DNA from: Streptomyces sp. NBC_00414
GTDB lineage: Bacteria > Actinomycetota > Actinomycetes > Streptomycetales > Streptomycetaceae
DNA: 64,000 nt
Assembly: GCF_036038375.1 (NCBI RefSeq)
Contig: NZ_CP107935.1
Coordinates: 1,116,001-1,180,000 of the forward strand
Direction of reading: 5' to 3'
Position 1 is the first letter of the stretch; each line of letters opens with the position of its first letter. Below the pieces are notes generated by a model. That model worked only from the letters and a program-made list of their open reading frames with translations, made no database searches and was not told the DNA's origin. Positions 1-8,653 of this stretch are shown here, one piece after another. Both the position numbers and the translations under genes were made by a program.

Positions 1-1139
1 ATGTGTGCGCGGTGGGTGACGACCAGAACCGGTACGCCGTCGTCCTCGCACTCCAGGACCCGGGCCCCGCCCCGCAAGTCCGGCGGGGAGGGGTCCGACC
101 AGTACGGGTGGCGGACGCGCAGCGGGGTCAGGGTGCGCGGCACCACGCGGCGGTGGGCCACGCCGCTGTGGCCCGCGGTCGTCGCCAGGTAGCCGTCGGC
201 GGCCATCAGGTGGGTGCCGTGTTCGGCGTAGGGGACCTCGCCGAGGATCCGGCCCGGGAAGTGCTGCTCCTCCGTGGGCACGGAGGGTGTCACGTCGATG
301 GTCTCGTCGCCGCGTCCGCGCCGCCGGAGGAACACGGCGGCCACCGCGCAGGCGCCCGCCACGACAGCGGTGGCCCGTCCGACCAGGAGGAGCGCCGCCC
401 CCATGTCGTCGGTGGCCCACGGGGCGAATCCGCCGACGACGGTGAGGCCGACGCCCGCCACGAAGGGCAGGCCGATCTCCCACGGCCGCGCCCTCTTCGC
501 CACCCGGGAGTGCAGCGTCATCCAGAACCAGCACCAGAGGAAGCCCGTGCCGTAGAGGCCGATGGCCAGGCCCGGGGCGGCCACGACCTTGTAGTCGTCC
601 CGTGGGTCCGCGTGGGTGTACTTGCGCCCGCCGGCGAGGTCGACGTACCGGATCTGCCCCCGCCAGTAGGTGACCGCGACGTCCGCTCCGCGGGAGGCGA
701 CCGGACGCCGGGACGGATCGCCTCCGAGGGTGGCGCTGCCCTTGTCCCCGTCCGCCTCGACCACGTACAGCCGGTACGAGGGCGTCTTGCGGCCCTGTAC
801 GTGCTCGGTGCGGTCGACGCGGGCGCTCACGGTCCGCAGGCAGTCGCCGGACGCGGCGTCGTCGCCGGAGACTCCGTCGACAGAGACGTCGCCTTCCGAG
901 GCGCAGCGGGACGCGTTCTTGAAGGCGTTCCCCTCGCCGATCGCTGCAGGCGTGCTGATGAGCAGCAGCCATGCCGCCGCCGACGCGCACACCGAGGCGA
1001 CGGCCGCGGCGCCGATCCTCTGGCCACGGTTTCTCGGACGTGGCACTTCGGGCGCCACCGCACCCGGTCGTTCATCCGGTATCTCAGTCCGTGCGGGAGT
1101 CACCAGCGCATTCTGCTGCGGTGGCAGTCGAAAGAACAT
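1..1139 (-). CDS. Membrane protein of unknown function, 3' end outside the window
   Basis: An open frame of about 379 codons runs from an ATG at 1139 off the left edge, so the C-terminus is missing. A short N-terminal tail is followed by a hydrophobic segment near residues 42-62 (Ala/Val/Leu rich), then a soluble stretch of about 120 residues with several Cys. Two further hydrophobic stretches follow near residues 190-275, and then a soluble C-terminal part. The layout fits an integral membrane protein with an extracytoplasmic loop, like DUF3592-type streptomycete proteins, but I cannot assign a family. It is transcribed away from the peptide operon that begins at 1323, and the two share an AT-richer intergenic stretch (1140-1322). 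Long open frames on the opposite strand are shadows of this gene. Gene call fairly sure; function unknown. Confidence 0.7.
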   Translation of the reverse strand, partial: MFFRLPPQQNALVTPARTEIPDERPGAVAPEVPRPRNRGQRIGAAAVASVCASAAAWLLLISTPAAIGEGNAFKNASRCASEGDVSVDGVSGDDAASGDCLRTVSARVDRTEHVQGRKTPSYRLYVVEADGDKGSATLGGDPSRRPVASRGADVAVTYWRGQIRYVDLAGGRKYTHADPRDDYKVVAAPGLAIGLYGTGFLWCWFWMTLHSRVAKRARPWEIGLPFVAGVGLTVVGGFAPWATDDMGAALLLVGRATAVVAGACAVAAVFLRRRGRGDETIDVTPSVPTEEQHFPGRILGEVPYAEHGTHLMAADGYLATTAGHSGVAHRRVVPRTLTPLRVRHPYWSDPSPPDLRGGARVLECEDDGVPVLVVTHRAH

Positions 1140-1322
1140 GGGCGAACTGGGCCCTGTGACGGGCTGGTTGTTGCCGGGATCCGGCATTTGGCCCGTGACG
1201 CGGGGGAACTTGAAAAACTAACAAACAAGACATACCCAACCTTCATGAATAAGTCTCCGCAAAACGGTCACCCGTACTTCGAGAACCGAGAACAACTTGT
1301 CTCTCGCAAAGGGGATGGTGGT
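1140..1322. promoter_or_regulatory. AT-richer divergent promoter region
   Basis: The stretch around 1205-1320 is clearly richer in A/T than the flanking genes, as is usual for Streptomyces promoters. It lies between the minus-strand membrane protein gene and the plus-strand peptide gene, so it should carry both promoters. The ribosome binding site of the peptide gene (AAAGGGGA, about 1309-1316) is at its right end. I see no clear consensus -35/-10 pair. Confidence 0.4.
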
Positions 1323-1511
1323 ATGTCTTCCACCGAATTTCTGACCGACGAGCTCACCGAGGTCCATGGCGTGGACGTCGAAGCGGCCCTCGACCCGGTC
1401 GAGGCCGACGGCTCGTACCGTGACAGCCGAGAGTGCGCGGCGCTCGCCCTGACGTCCGGGACGACAACGCTTCTGCTGTCGCCTCCGACTCCGCGGCCGA
1501 AGAAGGGCTGA
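1323..1511 (+). CDS. Small acidic peptide (62 aa), possible precursor peptide of the following operon
   Basis: The ATG at 1323 follows a good purine-rich site (AAAGGGGA, spacing about 6). The encoded 62-residue peptide has two contrasting halves. Residues 1-31 are acidic and helix-prone (EFLTDELTEVHGVDVEAALD), like a leader. Residues 32-62 are neutral to basic with a Thr/Leu block (SGTTTLLLS), a Pro-rich stretch and a basic KKG end. It has a single Cys (SREC) and no signal peptide or membrane segment. It stands first in a run of five genes, only 12 nt before the next start. The layout resembles the precursor gene of a ribosomally made modified peptide, but no known RiPP enzyme (LanB/C/M/KC, YcaO, radical SAM, lasso B/C) is present, so this role is inference. 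It could also be a small regulatory or structural protein. Confidence 0.6.
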   Translation: MSSTEFLTDELTEVHGVDVEAALDPVEADGSYRDSRECAALALTSGTTTLLLSPPTPRPKKG

Positions 1512-1523
1512 CGGGGGAGTCAG

Positions 1524-2282
1524 ATGGAACAGTCAGGCACTTCGACCCGCTTGGCGGGTGCGGTGCAGGGCCTCACGTCGGAACTGGTCTCCGCTCTTCG
1601 GAGCGGGGGCCCGTTCCGGCTGGCCTGCAGCGTCACGGGGATCGACGAGCCCGAGGCCGCCGACTCCCTCGCCCTCGCCGCCGTACGGGTGGTGGGGGCC
1701 GACGCCACCCTGCCGAACGTCCTGCGCCGTACGCCTCCCGGGCCCGACGACCTCGCCCTGTTCAGCAGGGCCGTGCACGCCTACCCGCCTCCCCCGGACG
1801 CCTCGCCCACTTCGGCGTGGAGCCACTGGGCCATGAAACGAACACTTCTGCGACTGGACACCGGCCCGGGCGCGTCCCCCGACGGCACCCCAGGGGGCGA
1901 TGGCACCCCGGGGGGCAACAGCGCGCCCGGACATGACGCGGAACCCCTGGCGGCCTGGCTCGACGGCGCCTCGTGGCAGTCGCTGACCCACCAACTCGCC
2001 GTACTCGCCCCCCTCGCCGTGCCCGGCGGGGACTGCGCGGTGACGCGCGCGGCCCGGAGCCGCCCTGTCGACGTCGCCCGGGGATTCGTCCGGGCGGTCC
2101 GTCGCCGCGACTGGCTCCAGGCGGCCGGGGCGGGCCGCTGGCTGGTCCTTCTCGACGGAGTGCCGGACACGCTCGGGCTGGAAGCCGGCCTCGCGTTCGT
2201 GGCACAGATGGGCTGCGACGATCCACGCGTGGCACTCCAGGTCGAGGCCGCGCGACTCATGCGCACCGAGGTGCGGGTGTGA
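1524..2282 (+). CDS. Protein of unknown function (252 aa) in the peptide/DUF6895 operon
   Basis: Starts at ATG 1524 after a GGGGGAG site and ends in a 4-nt overlap with the next gene (GTGA at 2279-2282), so the two are probably translationally coupled. I do not recognise the family. The protein is soluble, Ala/Leu/Arg-rich and probably helical. A low-complexity Gly/Pro/Asp stretch near residues 112-135 (DGTPGG repeated) looks like a linker joining two folded halves of about 110 residues each. No signal peptide, membrane helix or cofactor motif is visible. Its position between the small peptide and two homologous proteins suggests a role in handling that peptide or a shared complex, which is guesswork. 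Confidence 0.7.
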   Translation: MEQSGTSTRLAGAVQGLTSELVSALRSGGPFRLACSVTGIDEPEAADSLALAAVRVVGADATLPNVLRRTPPGPDDLALFSRAVHAYPPPPDASPTSAWSHWAMKRTLLRLDTGPGASPDGTPGGDGTPGGNSAPGHDAEPLAAWLDGASWQSLTHQLAVLAPLAVPGGDCAVTRAARSRPVDVARGFVRAVRRRDWLQAAGAGRWLVLLDGVPDTLGLEAGLAFVAQMGCDDPRVALQVEAARLMRTEVRV

Positions 2283-3313
2283 CGGCGCGCGATGTCCAGG
2301 GGGTCGCCGAAGCCGCGCTGACCTGGGTGTCCGCCCACCGCGGCGAGTTCGAGCTCGGCGACGACGCGCTCGCCGAGCACGCGAACGTGAACTTCACATG
2401 GAAGCCCCTCGGTGAGCTGGCCCAGGTGTGCGTCAGCATCCGCAGACACACCGACCCGGTCGGCCCGCTGCACGAGGCCGCTTCCGACCTGCTGGCCTTC
2501 GCCTGGCGGCAGACCGGGCAGGGCGCCCTCTTCCTCGAACTCCAGCGTCTCGAACCCTTCGCCACCTACCCGCTGGAGATCTACGCGGCGTTCGCGTCGG
2601 CCGGGCTGCGCCACGACGACTACGAGAGGGCCGTCGCGACGGTGGCCCGCACCCGCGGCTGGCGGATGACGGAGCAGGAACCCAACCGGCGCCTCAGCGT
2701 CCTCAACTCCGAACGCCGCAGCGGGATCCCGCAGCACGACGCCATGTCACGGGCACTGCCGCGCACCTGGCTGGGCGGCCTGCCGGAGCCATGGACGTTC
2801 GAACGCGCCGCCGGCTACACGCTCACCCATGTGGTCTTCCACCTCACCGACTGGGGCCTGACTCCCGGGGGCGTTCCCCCGGAGGTGGCCGGCTATCTCT
2901 CACAGTGGCTGCCGCCCTGGCTGGACACCTGCCTGGAGGACGAGCAGTGGGACCTGAGCTGCGAACTGCTGGCCGTGGCCGGCAGCCTGCCGGGCCCACC
3001 GGACATCCCCGTGCTGCGGGAGGCCTGGACGAAACTCGCCTCGGCGCAGGACACGTCAGGAGCCGTCCCGGAGACCGGCTCCGTACGGGACGGCCACCCG
3101 CCCGCGTACGACTTCGTCGGCTGCTACCACTCGACCCTGATGGCGGCCTTCGCCGCCGTGCTCACCGCCCACCGTCTGCGGACGGACAGCGACGACGGCG
3201 GAGTGCCGACGGAGAAGGTACGCGTCCTGGAGCACGCGGCGCGGTCCGGGCGCCCGACGCATCCGGGGCACGCGGTGCAACCGGGGCACGACGGGCAAGG
3301 AGTGTCGAGATGA
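2279..3313 (+). CDS. DUF6895-type protein, first of two paralogues
   Basis: GTG start at 2279 overlaps the preceding stop; the gene ends overlapping the ATG of the next gene at 3310. The 344-aa product is clearly homologous to its neighbour. Shared blocks include WVSAHRGEF (N-terminal), KPLGELAQVC, RTWLGGLPEPWTFE and the strong block LTHVVFHLTDWG, followed by a YLSQWLPPWLD block and a C-terminal CYHSTLMAAFAAVL. The His and Trp conservation in HVVFHLTDWG looks like an active or metal site but is unproven. I recall this family as DUF6895, common in Streptomyces and not characterised to my knowledge. A tail of about 40 residues (GHAVQPGHDGQG type) is low complexity. It is probably cytoplasmic. 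The tandem arrangement suggests a heterodimer or two successive steps. Confidence 0.75.
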   Translation: MTARDVQGVAEAALTWVSAHRGEFELGDDALAEHANVNFTWKPLGELAQVCVSIRRHTDPVGPLHEAASDLLAFAWRQTGQGALFLELQRLEPFATYPLEIYAAFASAGLRHDDYERAVATVARTRGWRMTEQEPNRRLSVLNSERRSGIPQHDAMSRALPRTWLGGLPEPWTFERAAGYTLTHVVFHLTDWGLTPGGVPPEVAGYLSQWLPPWLDTCLEDEQWDLSCELLAVAGSLPGPPDIPVLREAWTKLASAQDTSGAVPETGSVRDGHPPAYDFVGCYHSTLMAAFAAVLTAHRLRTDSDDGGVPTEKVRVLEHAARSGRPTHPGHAVQPGHDGQGVSR

Positions 3314-4230
3314 CCAGCACCCGCCTCATCCACACCGTCGGGACCGGCGCCCTGGAGTGGCTGCACGCCCACCGCGACGGGTTCCGTCTGGAGGAGGACG
3401 TCGACCCGGAAGTGGGCTTCCTGGAGCGCTTCAAACCGGTCGGCGAACTGGCCCTCATCTGCAAGGTGTTGTTCCGCGAAGGCGTGGCCGGCTCCCGACA
3501 GGCCCAGCTGGCACGGCAGTTGCTCGACCATGCCTGGCGCGACACGCTGGACGGCGGCCGGATGCTGGTCCGCGGCCAGCGCATCGAACCCCTCTCCCCC
3601 ATCCCCTTCGAGGTCTATCTCCCGTTCAAGGAGCTGGGCCACAGCCACCCCGAGGCCGAACAGGCCTTCCGGCTCAACCAGGGTCTGGAGAGCTTCCACG
3701 CCTACGAGCTGCCGCCGACGCGCCGGCTCGGACTGTCCGCGTTCCAGCGCCGTTTCGGGCTGCCGGCCCGGCCGCCCGAGTCCGAGGTCGTCGGCAGGAC
3801 CTGGCTCGGCCGCACCCCCGAACCCTGGACCGTCGAAGGGCACATCGCCTACGACATCACGCACACCGTCTTCCACCTCACCGACTGGGGAGAGAACCCC
3901 GACGGCATTCCGGCCCCCCTCGCCGACTACCTCGCCACCTGGCTGCCCGCCTGGATCGACGACTGGCTCGACCTGGAGCGCTGGGACCTGCTCGGCGAAC
4001 TGCTCGTCGTCGACGCCTGTCTGCCGCACCCCACACTGGACGAGCGGGCCTGGCAGGCTTTCGCCGCCGCCCAGCAGAGCGACGGGGCGATGCCCGCCCT
4101 ACGCACGATGCCCGAGGGCGACCCCGAGGAACTGTTCGACCTCGTCTACCACCCGACGCTGGTGGCCGCGTTCGCCTCCGTACTGGCCACATCCCGCGCC
4201 CTGACGCAGTTGGCGCACGCACCGGCATGA
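3310..4230 (+). CDS. DUF6895-type protein, second paralogue
   Basis: ATG at 3310 with an AAGGAG site (3298-3303) inside the previous gene; stop overlaps the ATG of the hydrolase gene at 4227. The 306-aa protein carries the same blocks as its upstream neighbour: WLHAHRDGF, KPVGELALIC, RTWLGRTPEPWTVE, ITHTVFHLTDWG, YLATWLPAWID and YHPTLVAAFASVL. It lacks the low-complexity tail of the first copy. The sequences are diverged enough that this is an old duplication, and both copies keep the HxxFHLTDWG block, so both are probably functional. No known catalytic fold is obvious to me. Family assignment (DUF6895) is from memory. Confidence 0.75.
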   Translation: MTSTRLIHTVGTGALEWLHAHRDGFRLEEDVDPEVGFLERFKPVGELALICKVLFREGVAGSRQAQLARQLLDHAWRDTLDGGRMLVRGQRIEPLSPIPFEVYLPFKELGHSHPEAEQAFRLNQGLESFHAYELPPTRRLGLSAFQRRFGLPARPPESEVVGRTWLGRTPEPWTVEGHIAYDITHTVFHLTDWGENPDGIPAPLADYLATWLPAWIDDWLDLERWDLLGELLVVDACLPHPTLDERAWQAFAAAQQSDGAMPALRTMPEGDPEELFDLVYHPTLVAAFASVLATSRALTQLAHAPA

Positions 4231-5321
4231 CACGACGACCCGAACCCTGGCCGGGCATCCCCCTCGGCTCCACCGGCGCACCCCCGCCGAGTCACCCCTC
4301 GACGGGGTCGTACCCGGACGGCGAGCGGGTACGGGATCTGCTCGACGACGCCGTCGACGCCGTGGACGCACCCGACGTCGTCTTCGCCCTCTCCCGGGAC
4401 GGTCACCGCACGGTGCGCTGCGGAGGCACCGGACCGCCCCCGCCCGTGCCCCGCGACCAGGTGCGCTACGAACTCGGCTCGGCCTCCAAGACGTTCACCG
4501 GGCTGCTCCTGGCCCAGCTGACGCAGTCGGGCGTCCTGTCCGCGGGCGAACCGGCCGCCACCTGTCTGGATCCGGCCCGGCCGGCAGGCCGGGACCCCGT
4601 CACCCTCGCGCACCTGATCACCCACACCTCCGGACTGCCCGCCCTGCCCGCCGACTTCTTCCTGCGGGCCCTGCCCACGTGGCACACCAACCCGTACGCC
4701 GGATATCCGGACCGGCGGGTGGTCGACGCCTTCCTGCGCCGTCGGCAGCACCGGCGGCCCGGCACCCGCTGGCACTACTCCAACTTCGGTGTCGCCGTGC
4801 TCGGTCACGCCCTGGCCGCGGCGACCGCGACACCCTGGGACGACCTGCTCGGCTGCCGGGTGCTGCGGCCTCTCGGGCTGAGCGGCACCGTACTTCGGCC
4901 CGGCGGCCCGGACACCGACGCCACCGGACACCGCGCCGACGGCACCACACCCACGCCCCCGCTGACCGTCGGCGGATTCCGGTCGGCCGGCGCCGTCCGG
5001 GCCACCCCGCCCGACCTGCTGACGTTCCTCGAAGCCCACCTGGATCCGGCGGGCCGGCAACTGGCCGACGCGCTGCGGGCGGTGCGCCGCCCGGTCCTGC
5101 GGCGCGGCCGGGGGCACCGGCATGTACACACGGTGTCCTGGTTCCAGCACCCCACCGGTCACGGCCCCATGTACTTCCACTCCGGCGCCACGCTCGGTCA
5201 GCAGGCCTTCCTGGGCTTCAGGCCCGACATCGGAACGGCACTGGCAGCCGTGTGCACCCGCCGCTTCCGGGCCCGCGACACCTTCGTGACGACGGCGTAC
5301 GCGCTGCTGGCCGAGATGTGA
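4227..5321 (+). CDS. Serine hydrolase of the class C beta-lactamase/penicillin-binding fold
   Basis: ATG at 4227 overlaps the preceding stop. The 364-aa protein has the three signature elements of family PF00144: SxxK as GSASKTF (about residue 90), YxN as WHYSNFG (about 180), and HxG as FHSGATLG near the C-terminus. No signal peptide is visible, so unlike true beta-lactamases it should act in the cytoplasm. Members of this fold act as esterases, D-amino-acid peptidases, transacylases and peptide cyclases. Being the last gene of a coupled operon that begins with a small peptide, it could trim, cyclise or hydrolyse the peptide or a derived product (inference). It is not expected to be a resistance enzyme. 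Confidence 0.85.
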   Translation: MTRRPEPWPGIPLGSTGAPPPSHPSTGSYPDGERVRDLLDDAVDAVDAPDVVFALSRDGHRTVRCGGTGPPPPVPRDQVRYELGSASKTFTGLLLAQLTQSGVLSAGEPAATCLDPARPAGRDPVTLAHLITHTSGLPALPADFFLRALPTWHTNPYAGYPDRRVVDAFLRRRQHRRPGTRWHYSNFGVAVLGHALAAATATPWDDLLGCRVLRPLGLSGTVLRPGGPDTDATGHRADGTTPTPPLTVGGFRSAGAVRATPPDLLTFLEAHLDPAGRQLADALRAVRRPVLRRGRGHRHVHTVSWFQHPTGHGPMYFHSGATLGQQAFLGFRPDIGTALAAVCTRRFRARDTFVTTAYALLAEM

Positions 5322-5362
5322 GACACGGTGGAACCCAACAGGACCTCCGGGCGGGCACAGCG

Positions 5363-5409
5363 CAGCGGCGCGAGGTGCCGGGTCCGAGCACCGGCACCTC
5401 GCGCCGCTG
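5363..5409. terminator. Bidirectional terminator hairpin
   Basis: A perfect 19-bp inverted repeat (5363-5381 and 5391-5409) with a 9-nt loop lies between the convergent hydrolase and protease genes. There is no T tract, as is common in Streptomyces. Confidence 0.8.
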
Positions 5410-5423
5410 AAACCGGGTGACCG

Positions 5424-6785
5424 TCAGACGCGCTGCCACAGCGCCGGCGTGAGGCGGGGCTGCCACGCTCCCTGCGCCTGATGCGTCTGCAGGCACTGGT
5501 ACGAGACACCGTCGTACGTCACCCGGGTCCCGACCTCGTACACCTGGCCCGCGGTCCAGCCGGCCGTCTGGCCGTCCTCCGGGGCGGGGGTGCCGATCTG
5601 GCCCGTGGCGGTCTTGAGCGTCAGACCGTACGCGCTGAGCACCGGGTTGACGGGCTGGTGGAAGGTGATTCCGCCGGCCTTGCAGTCACCGGTGCCTCCG
5701 GAGGTGACCCCCTGGGCCTGGGTGCCGGAGATGTAGGAGCCACCGGAGTCACCCGGCTCGGCACACACCGTCGTACGCGTCACTCCGTTGATGTCGCCCT
5801 GGGCGTAGCTCACGGTGGTGCCGTGCTGTTCGATGGTTCCGCAGTGCCAGCCGGTGGTCGAGCCGGAGCGGCAGATCGCCGCGCCCACCAGTGCCTCCAC
5901 CGAACCGGCGACCTGCACGTTCACGTCACCCTCGCCCTTGACGGTGGGCGTGGCGGTCCACTCGCTGTTGACGCTCACCCAGGACATGTCCTGGCCGGGG
6001 AAGACCGAGGCCTCGAACGTGCCTTGGGCGACCTTGTTGAAGCCGGCGGTCTTGGCACCCGCGTTCCCGCAGTGCCCGGCACTGGCGAACCCCTGCTGCT
6101 CCCCCTTCGTCACGGAGAACCCCACCGAGCAGCGGGCCTTGTCGTCGATGTAGTACGCGTCACCGCCCCGCACGTCGTACAGGGCGCGCGGCCGGTCCGG
6201 CGACACCTTGACGTCCACGAGCCGCCGGTCGATCCCGGCGGCCGCGATGAGCTTGTCGGCGGCGGCTCGGCTCGTCGCCTGCACCGTCACCCGGTTGGTC
6301 CGTACGTCGATGTAGCGGACCGGCGTGTCGAGGGCCCTGCCCACCGCGGCGGCGTCCAGCTTCGTCCGGGCGGTGTTCAGGTCCTTCAGCGCGTTCTTGA
6401 CGACCTTGGCCTGTGCCCCGGCGGCCTCGATGGCGGCGACACCGGCGGCGTCGGTGGTCGCGACGGTCAGGCCGGCGGAGGTCGTGCCGTGCACCCAGGC
6501 GCCCGCGAAGTGCTTGCCCAGCACGTTCTGGAGCCGGCCCGCGCGCGTGCCCGCCTCCGCCTCGTTGACCAGCCGTGCCTTGGCCTGTGGGCCCGTCAGC
6601 CGCAGGTCGCGCTCCATCGCGCGCAGGACGGCCGCCGAGGGTTTGTCGGCGCCGAGCGTCTGCGCGGAGGAGGGCGCCGGCGCGGGGGGCTCGGCGGCCG
6701 CGGCCACGGGCAGCCCGGTGAGCACAAGTGCGCCGAGCACGGTCAGGGCGGTCCGGGCGGGTGCGCCGGCGTGTCTGTGGACCAT
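5424..6785 (-). CDS. Secreted S1 serine protease of the streptogrisin family with C-terminal chitin-binding-like module
   Basis: ATG at 6785 with a GAGGAG site. The 453-aa preproenzyme has a Sec-type signal peptide (residues 1-31, ending near AAAA). An alpha-lytic-protease-type prodomain follows (AVLRAMERDLRLTG block, about 50-200). The chymotrypsin-fold domain carries the catalytic His in SAGHC, Asp in GQDMSW and Ser in GDSGGS. The last 60 residues, after a short linker, form a Trp/Tyr-rich module (WTAGQVYEVGTRVTYDG...YQCLQTH) typical of family 5/12 carbohydrate-binding or chitin-binding modules. Streptogrisin C has the same layout. The protein should be exported, fold with the help of the prodomain and mature by self-cleavage. 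The binding module probably tethers it to chitin or cell-wall polymers. Confidence 0.92.
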   Translation of the reverse strand: MVHRHAGAPARTALTVLGALVLTGLPVAAAAEPPAPAPSSAQTLGADKPSAAVLRAMERDLRLTGPQAKARLVNEAEAGTRAGRLQNVLGKHFAGAWVHGTTSAGLTVATTDAAGVAAIEAAGAQAKVVKNALKDLNTARTKLDAAAVGRALDTPVRYIDVRTNRVTVQATSRAAADKLIAAAGIDRRLVDVKVSPDRPRALYDVRGGDAYYIDDKARCSVGFSVTKGEQQGFASAGHCGNAGAKTAGFNKVAQGTFEASVFPGQDMSWVSVNSEWTATPTVKGEGDVNVQVAGSVEALVGAAICRSGSTTGWHCGTIEQHGTTVSYAQGDINGVTRTTVCAEPGDSGGSYISGTQAQGVTSGGTGDCKAGGITFHQPVNPVLSAYGLTLKTATGQIGTPAPEDGQTAGWTAGQVYEVGTRVTYDGVSYQCLQTHQAQGAWQPRLTPALWQRV

Positions 6786-6988
6786 CGGGTGACTCCTCGT
6801 TCTCGGGGTTCGGTGGCAGTGCGATACCAGCGGGGCGTCGGGAACCTAGGTTTTGCCGACATGGACTCGAAAAATGTCCACCCGTCCGCGGTTCGACGCT
6901 TCGGACGACATGAAGGACCCGCCCGGCGGAGTACCGCGCGCGGGTGCGCGCAGGAGGTGCGGAGGGCAGCCGCGGAGGCCGGGCGTCG

Positions 6989-8653
6989 TCAGACGGGCTT
7001 GAGGCCCGGGTCCCCCGCCTCGGTCACGAAGGACGCGGCGGTCGTGACCGGCGCGCCCGGCGTCGTCACCGCGGAGACCGTCCGGAAGTCGGCCCGCGCC
7101 TTCTGGCGGTCCAGCGCGACCCGCACATAGCCGCGCCGCCCGTTGTAGAACTTCAGGTGCGGGTTGGCCCTGAGGTAGGTGTCCCAGTTGCCGGGCTTCT
7201 CCGCGCCGTCCTTGCCGCTCGCGACCGAGGTCGCGACGATCTCCGTGCCCAGCGTTCTCGACGCCGGGTCGTCGAAGTCGTCCTTGATGTCGAAGGCGTA
7301 GCCGACGTGCACGTCCCCCGTCATCACCACCAGGTTGTCGACCCCCGCCGACTCCGCGCCGTCGAGGACCCGCCGGCGCGAGGCCCGGTAGCCGTCCCAG
7401 GCGTCCATGGACGTCCTCGCCTCGGCGCCGAGGTCGAACTTGCGCTGCGAGAAGCACACCTGTTGCGCCATGACGTTCCACAGGGGCTGCGAGGCACGCC
7501 AGCCGTCGAGGAGCCATCTCTCCTGCGCCGCCCCCGTGAGCGTGCGCGCCGGATCGTCCGTCTCGGGACCGGGTGCGTGCAGGGTGTCCCCGTACGCCTG
7601 GTCGGAGCGGTACTGGCGGGTGTCGAGGACGTCGAACTGGGCGAGGGTGCCCCACCTGAGCCGGCGGTAGAGCTGACTGTCCGGGCCGTTGGGCAGCTGC
7701 GCGTCGCGCAGGGGCTGGTTCTCCCAGTGCGCCCGGTAGGCCGCCGCGCGCCGCAGCAGGAAGTCCTGCGGCGGATCGTTGTTCTCGCTGATCGCGCCCG
7801 CGTAGTTGTTCTCGGTCTCGTGGTCGTCCCAGGTGACGACGAAGGGGTGCGTCGCGTGTGCCGCCCGCAGGTCCGGATCGCTCTTGTAGAGGGCGTAGCG
7901 CAGCCGGTAGTCGTCCAGGGTCCTGGTCTCACGGTTGAAGAGGTCGGGCAGTTTCCGGTCCGTGTAGTCGCGGGCGCCGCCCACCGAGTTCACCGCGTAC
8001 TCGTAGAGGTAGTCGCCGAGGTGGAAGACCACGTCCACGTCGTCCTGGGCGAGATGGCGGTGCACCGTGAAGTACCCGTCGTGGTAGGCCTGGCAGGCCA
8101 CGGCCGCGTAGGTGAGCTTCGAGGGAGCGGCCGTGACGGCCGGCGCCGTGCGGGTACGGCCGGTCTCGCTGATCCAGGTCCCGGTCCTGAACCGGTAGTA
8201 GTACACGCGGCCGGCTTCGAGGCCCTCCACGTCGATGTGCAGACTGTGGTTGTACTCGGGGAAGGCGATGGCGGTGCCCCTGCGGACGATCAGGGCGAAG
8301 CGCTCGTCGGTGGCCACCTCCCACTCCACGGCCACGTACTGCCCGGGCAGACCGCCACCAGGCTCGTACGGGGCGGGCGCGAGCCGGGTCCACAGCAGTA
8401 CGGAACTGGGCAGCGGGTCTCCGGAGGCGACGCCGAGCATGAACGGATCAGTGGGGATCCTCGCCGCGTCGAGCTCCGTGGCGCCTGCCACTCCCCGGGC
8501 CGGCAGGTTGGTGGTGAAGGCGAGCGCGGCAGCCGCGGCGGTGACCGTGAAGAAACGACGGCGTCCGAAATGCCGTGCGGCGGCGCGCAGTTCGGGGTCG
8601 TGTCGTGACACGGTGTCCTGCGTCAGCGATCTGCGACGGCCTGCCGGGGCCAT
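6989..8653 (-). CDS. phoD: PhoD-type alkaline phosphatase, Tat-exported
   Basis: I place the start at ATG 8653, which has a strong GAGAGGAGG site, giving 554 aa; an upstream in-frame extension lacks a binding site. The N-terminus holds a twin-arginine motif (RRRFF) and an Ala-rich hydrophobic stretch, indicating export by the Tat pathway. The PhoD N-domain (GVASGDPLPSSVLLWTRLA) is followed by the metallophosphatase core with metal-ligand blocks HLGDYLYEY, WDDHETENN and MTGDVHVGY. PhoD enzymes are secreted phosphodiesterases/phosphomonoesterases that need Ca2+ and Fe3+ and help scavenge phosphate. In Streptomyces such genes are usually under PhoP control. I could not find a convincing PHO box in the upstream AT-rich patch (about 8725-8765). 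Confidence 0.92.
   Translation of the reverse strand: MAPAGRRRSLTQDTVSRHDPELRAAARHFGRRRFFTVTAAAAALAFTTNLPARGVAGATELDAARIPTDPFMLGVASGDPLPSSVLLWTRLAPAPYEPGGGLPGQYVAVEWEVATDERFALIVRRGTAIAFPEYNHSLHIDVEGLEAGRVYYYRFRTGTWISETGRTRTAPAVTAAPSKLTYAAVACQAYHDGYFTVHRHLAQDDVDVVFHLGDYLYEYAVNSVGGARDYTDRKLPDLFNRETRTLDDYRLRYALYKSDPDLRAAHATHPFVVTWDDHETENNYAGAISENNDPPQDFLLRRAAAYRAHWENQPLRDAQLPNGPDSQLYRRLRWGTLAQFDVLDTRQYRSDQAYGDTLHAPGPETDDPARTLTGAAQERWLLDGWRASQPLWNVMAQQVCFSQRKFDLGAEARTSMDAWDGYRASRRRVLDGAESAGVDNLVVMTGDVHVGYAFDIKDDFDDPASRTLGTEIVATSVASGKDGAEKPGNWDTYLRANPHLKFYNGRRGYVRVALDRQKARADFRTVSAVTTPGAPVTTAASFVTEAGDPGLKPV

Noticed and set aside
4227..5321. Beta-lactamase resistance gene
   Set aside because: The fold residues fit PF00144, but there is no signal peptide and it is locked into a peptide-type operon; resistance is unlikely.
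5481..8608. Long plus-strand open frames opposite the protease and phoD genes
   Set aside because: They mirror well conserved minus-strand genes and show no protein-like motifs or binding sites.
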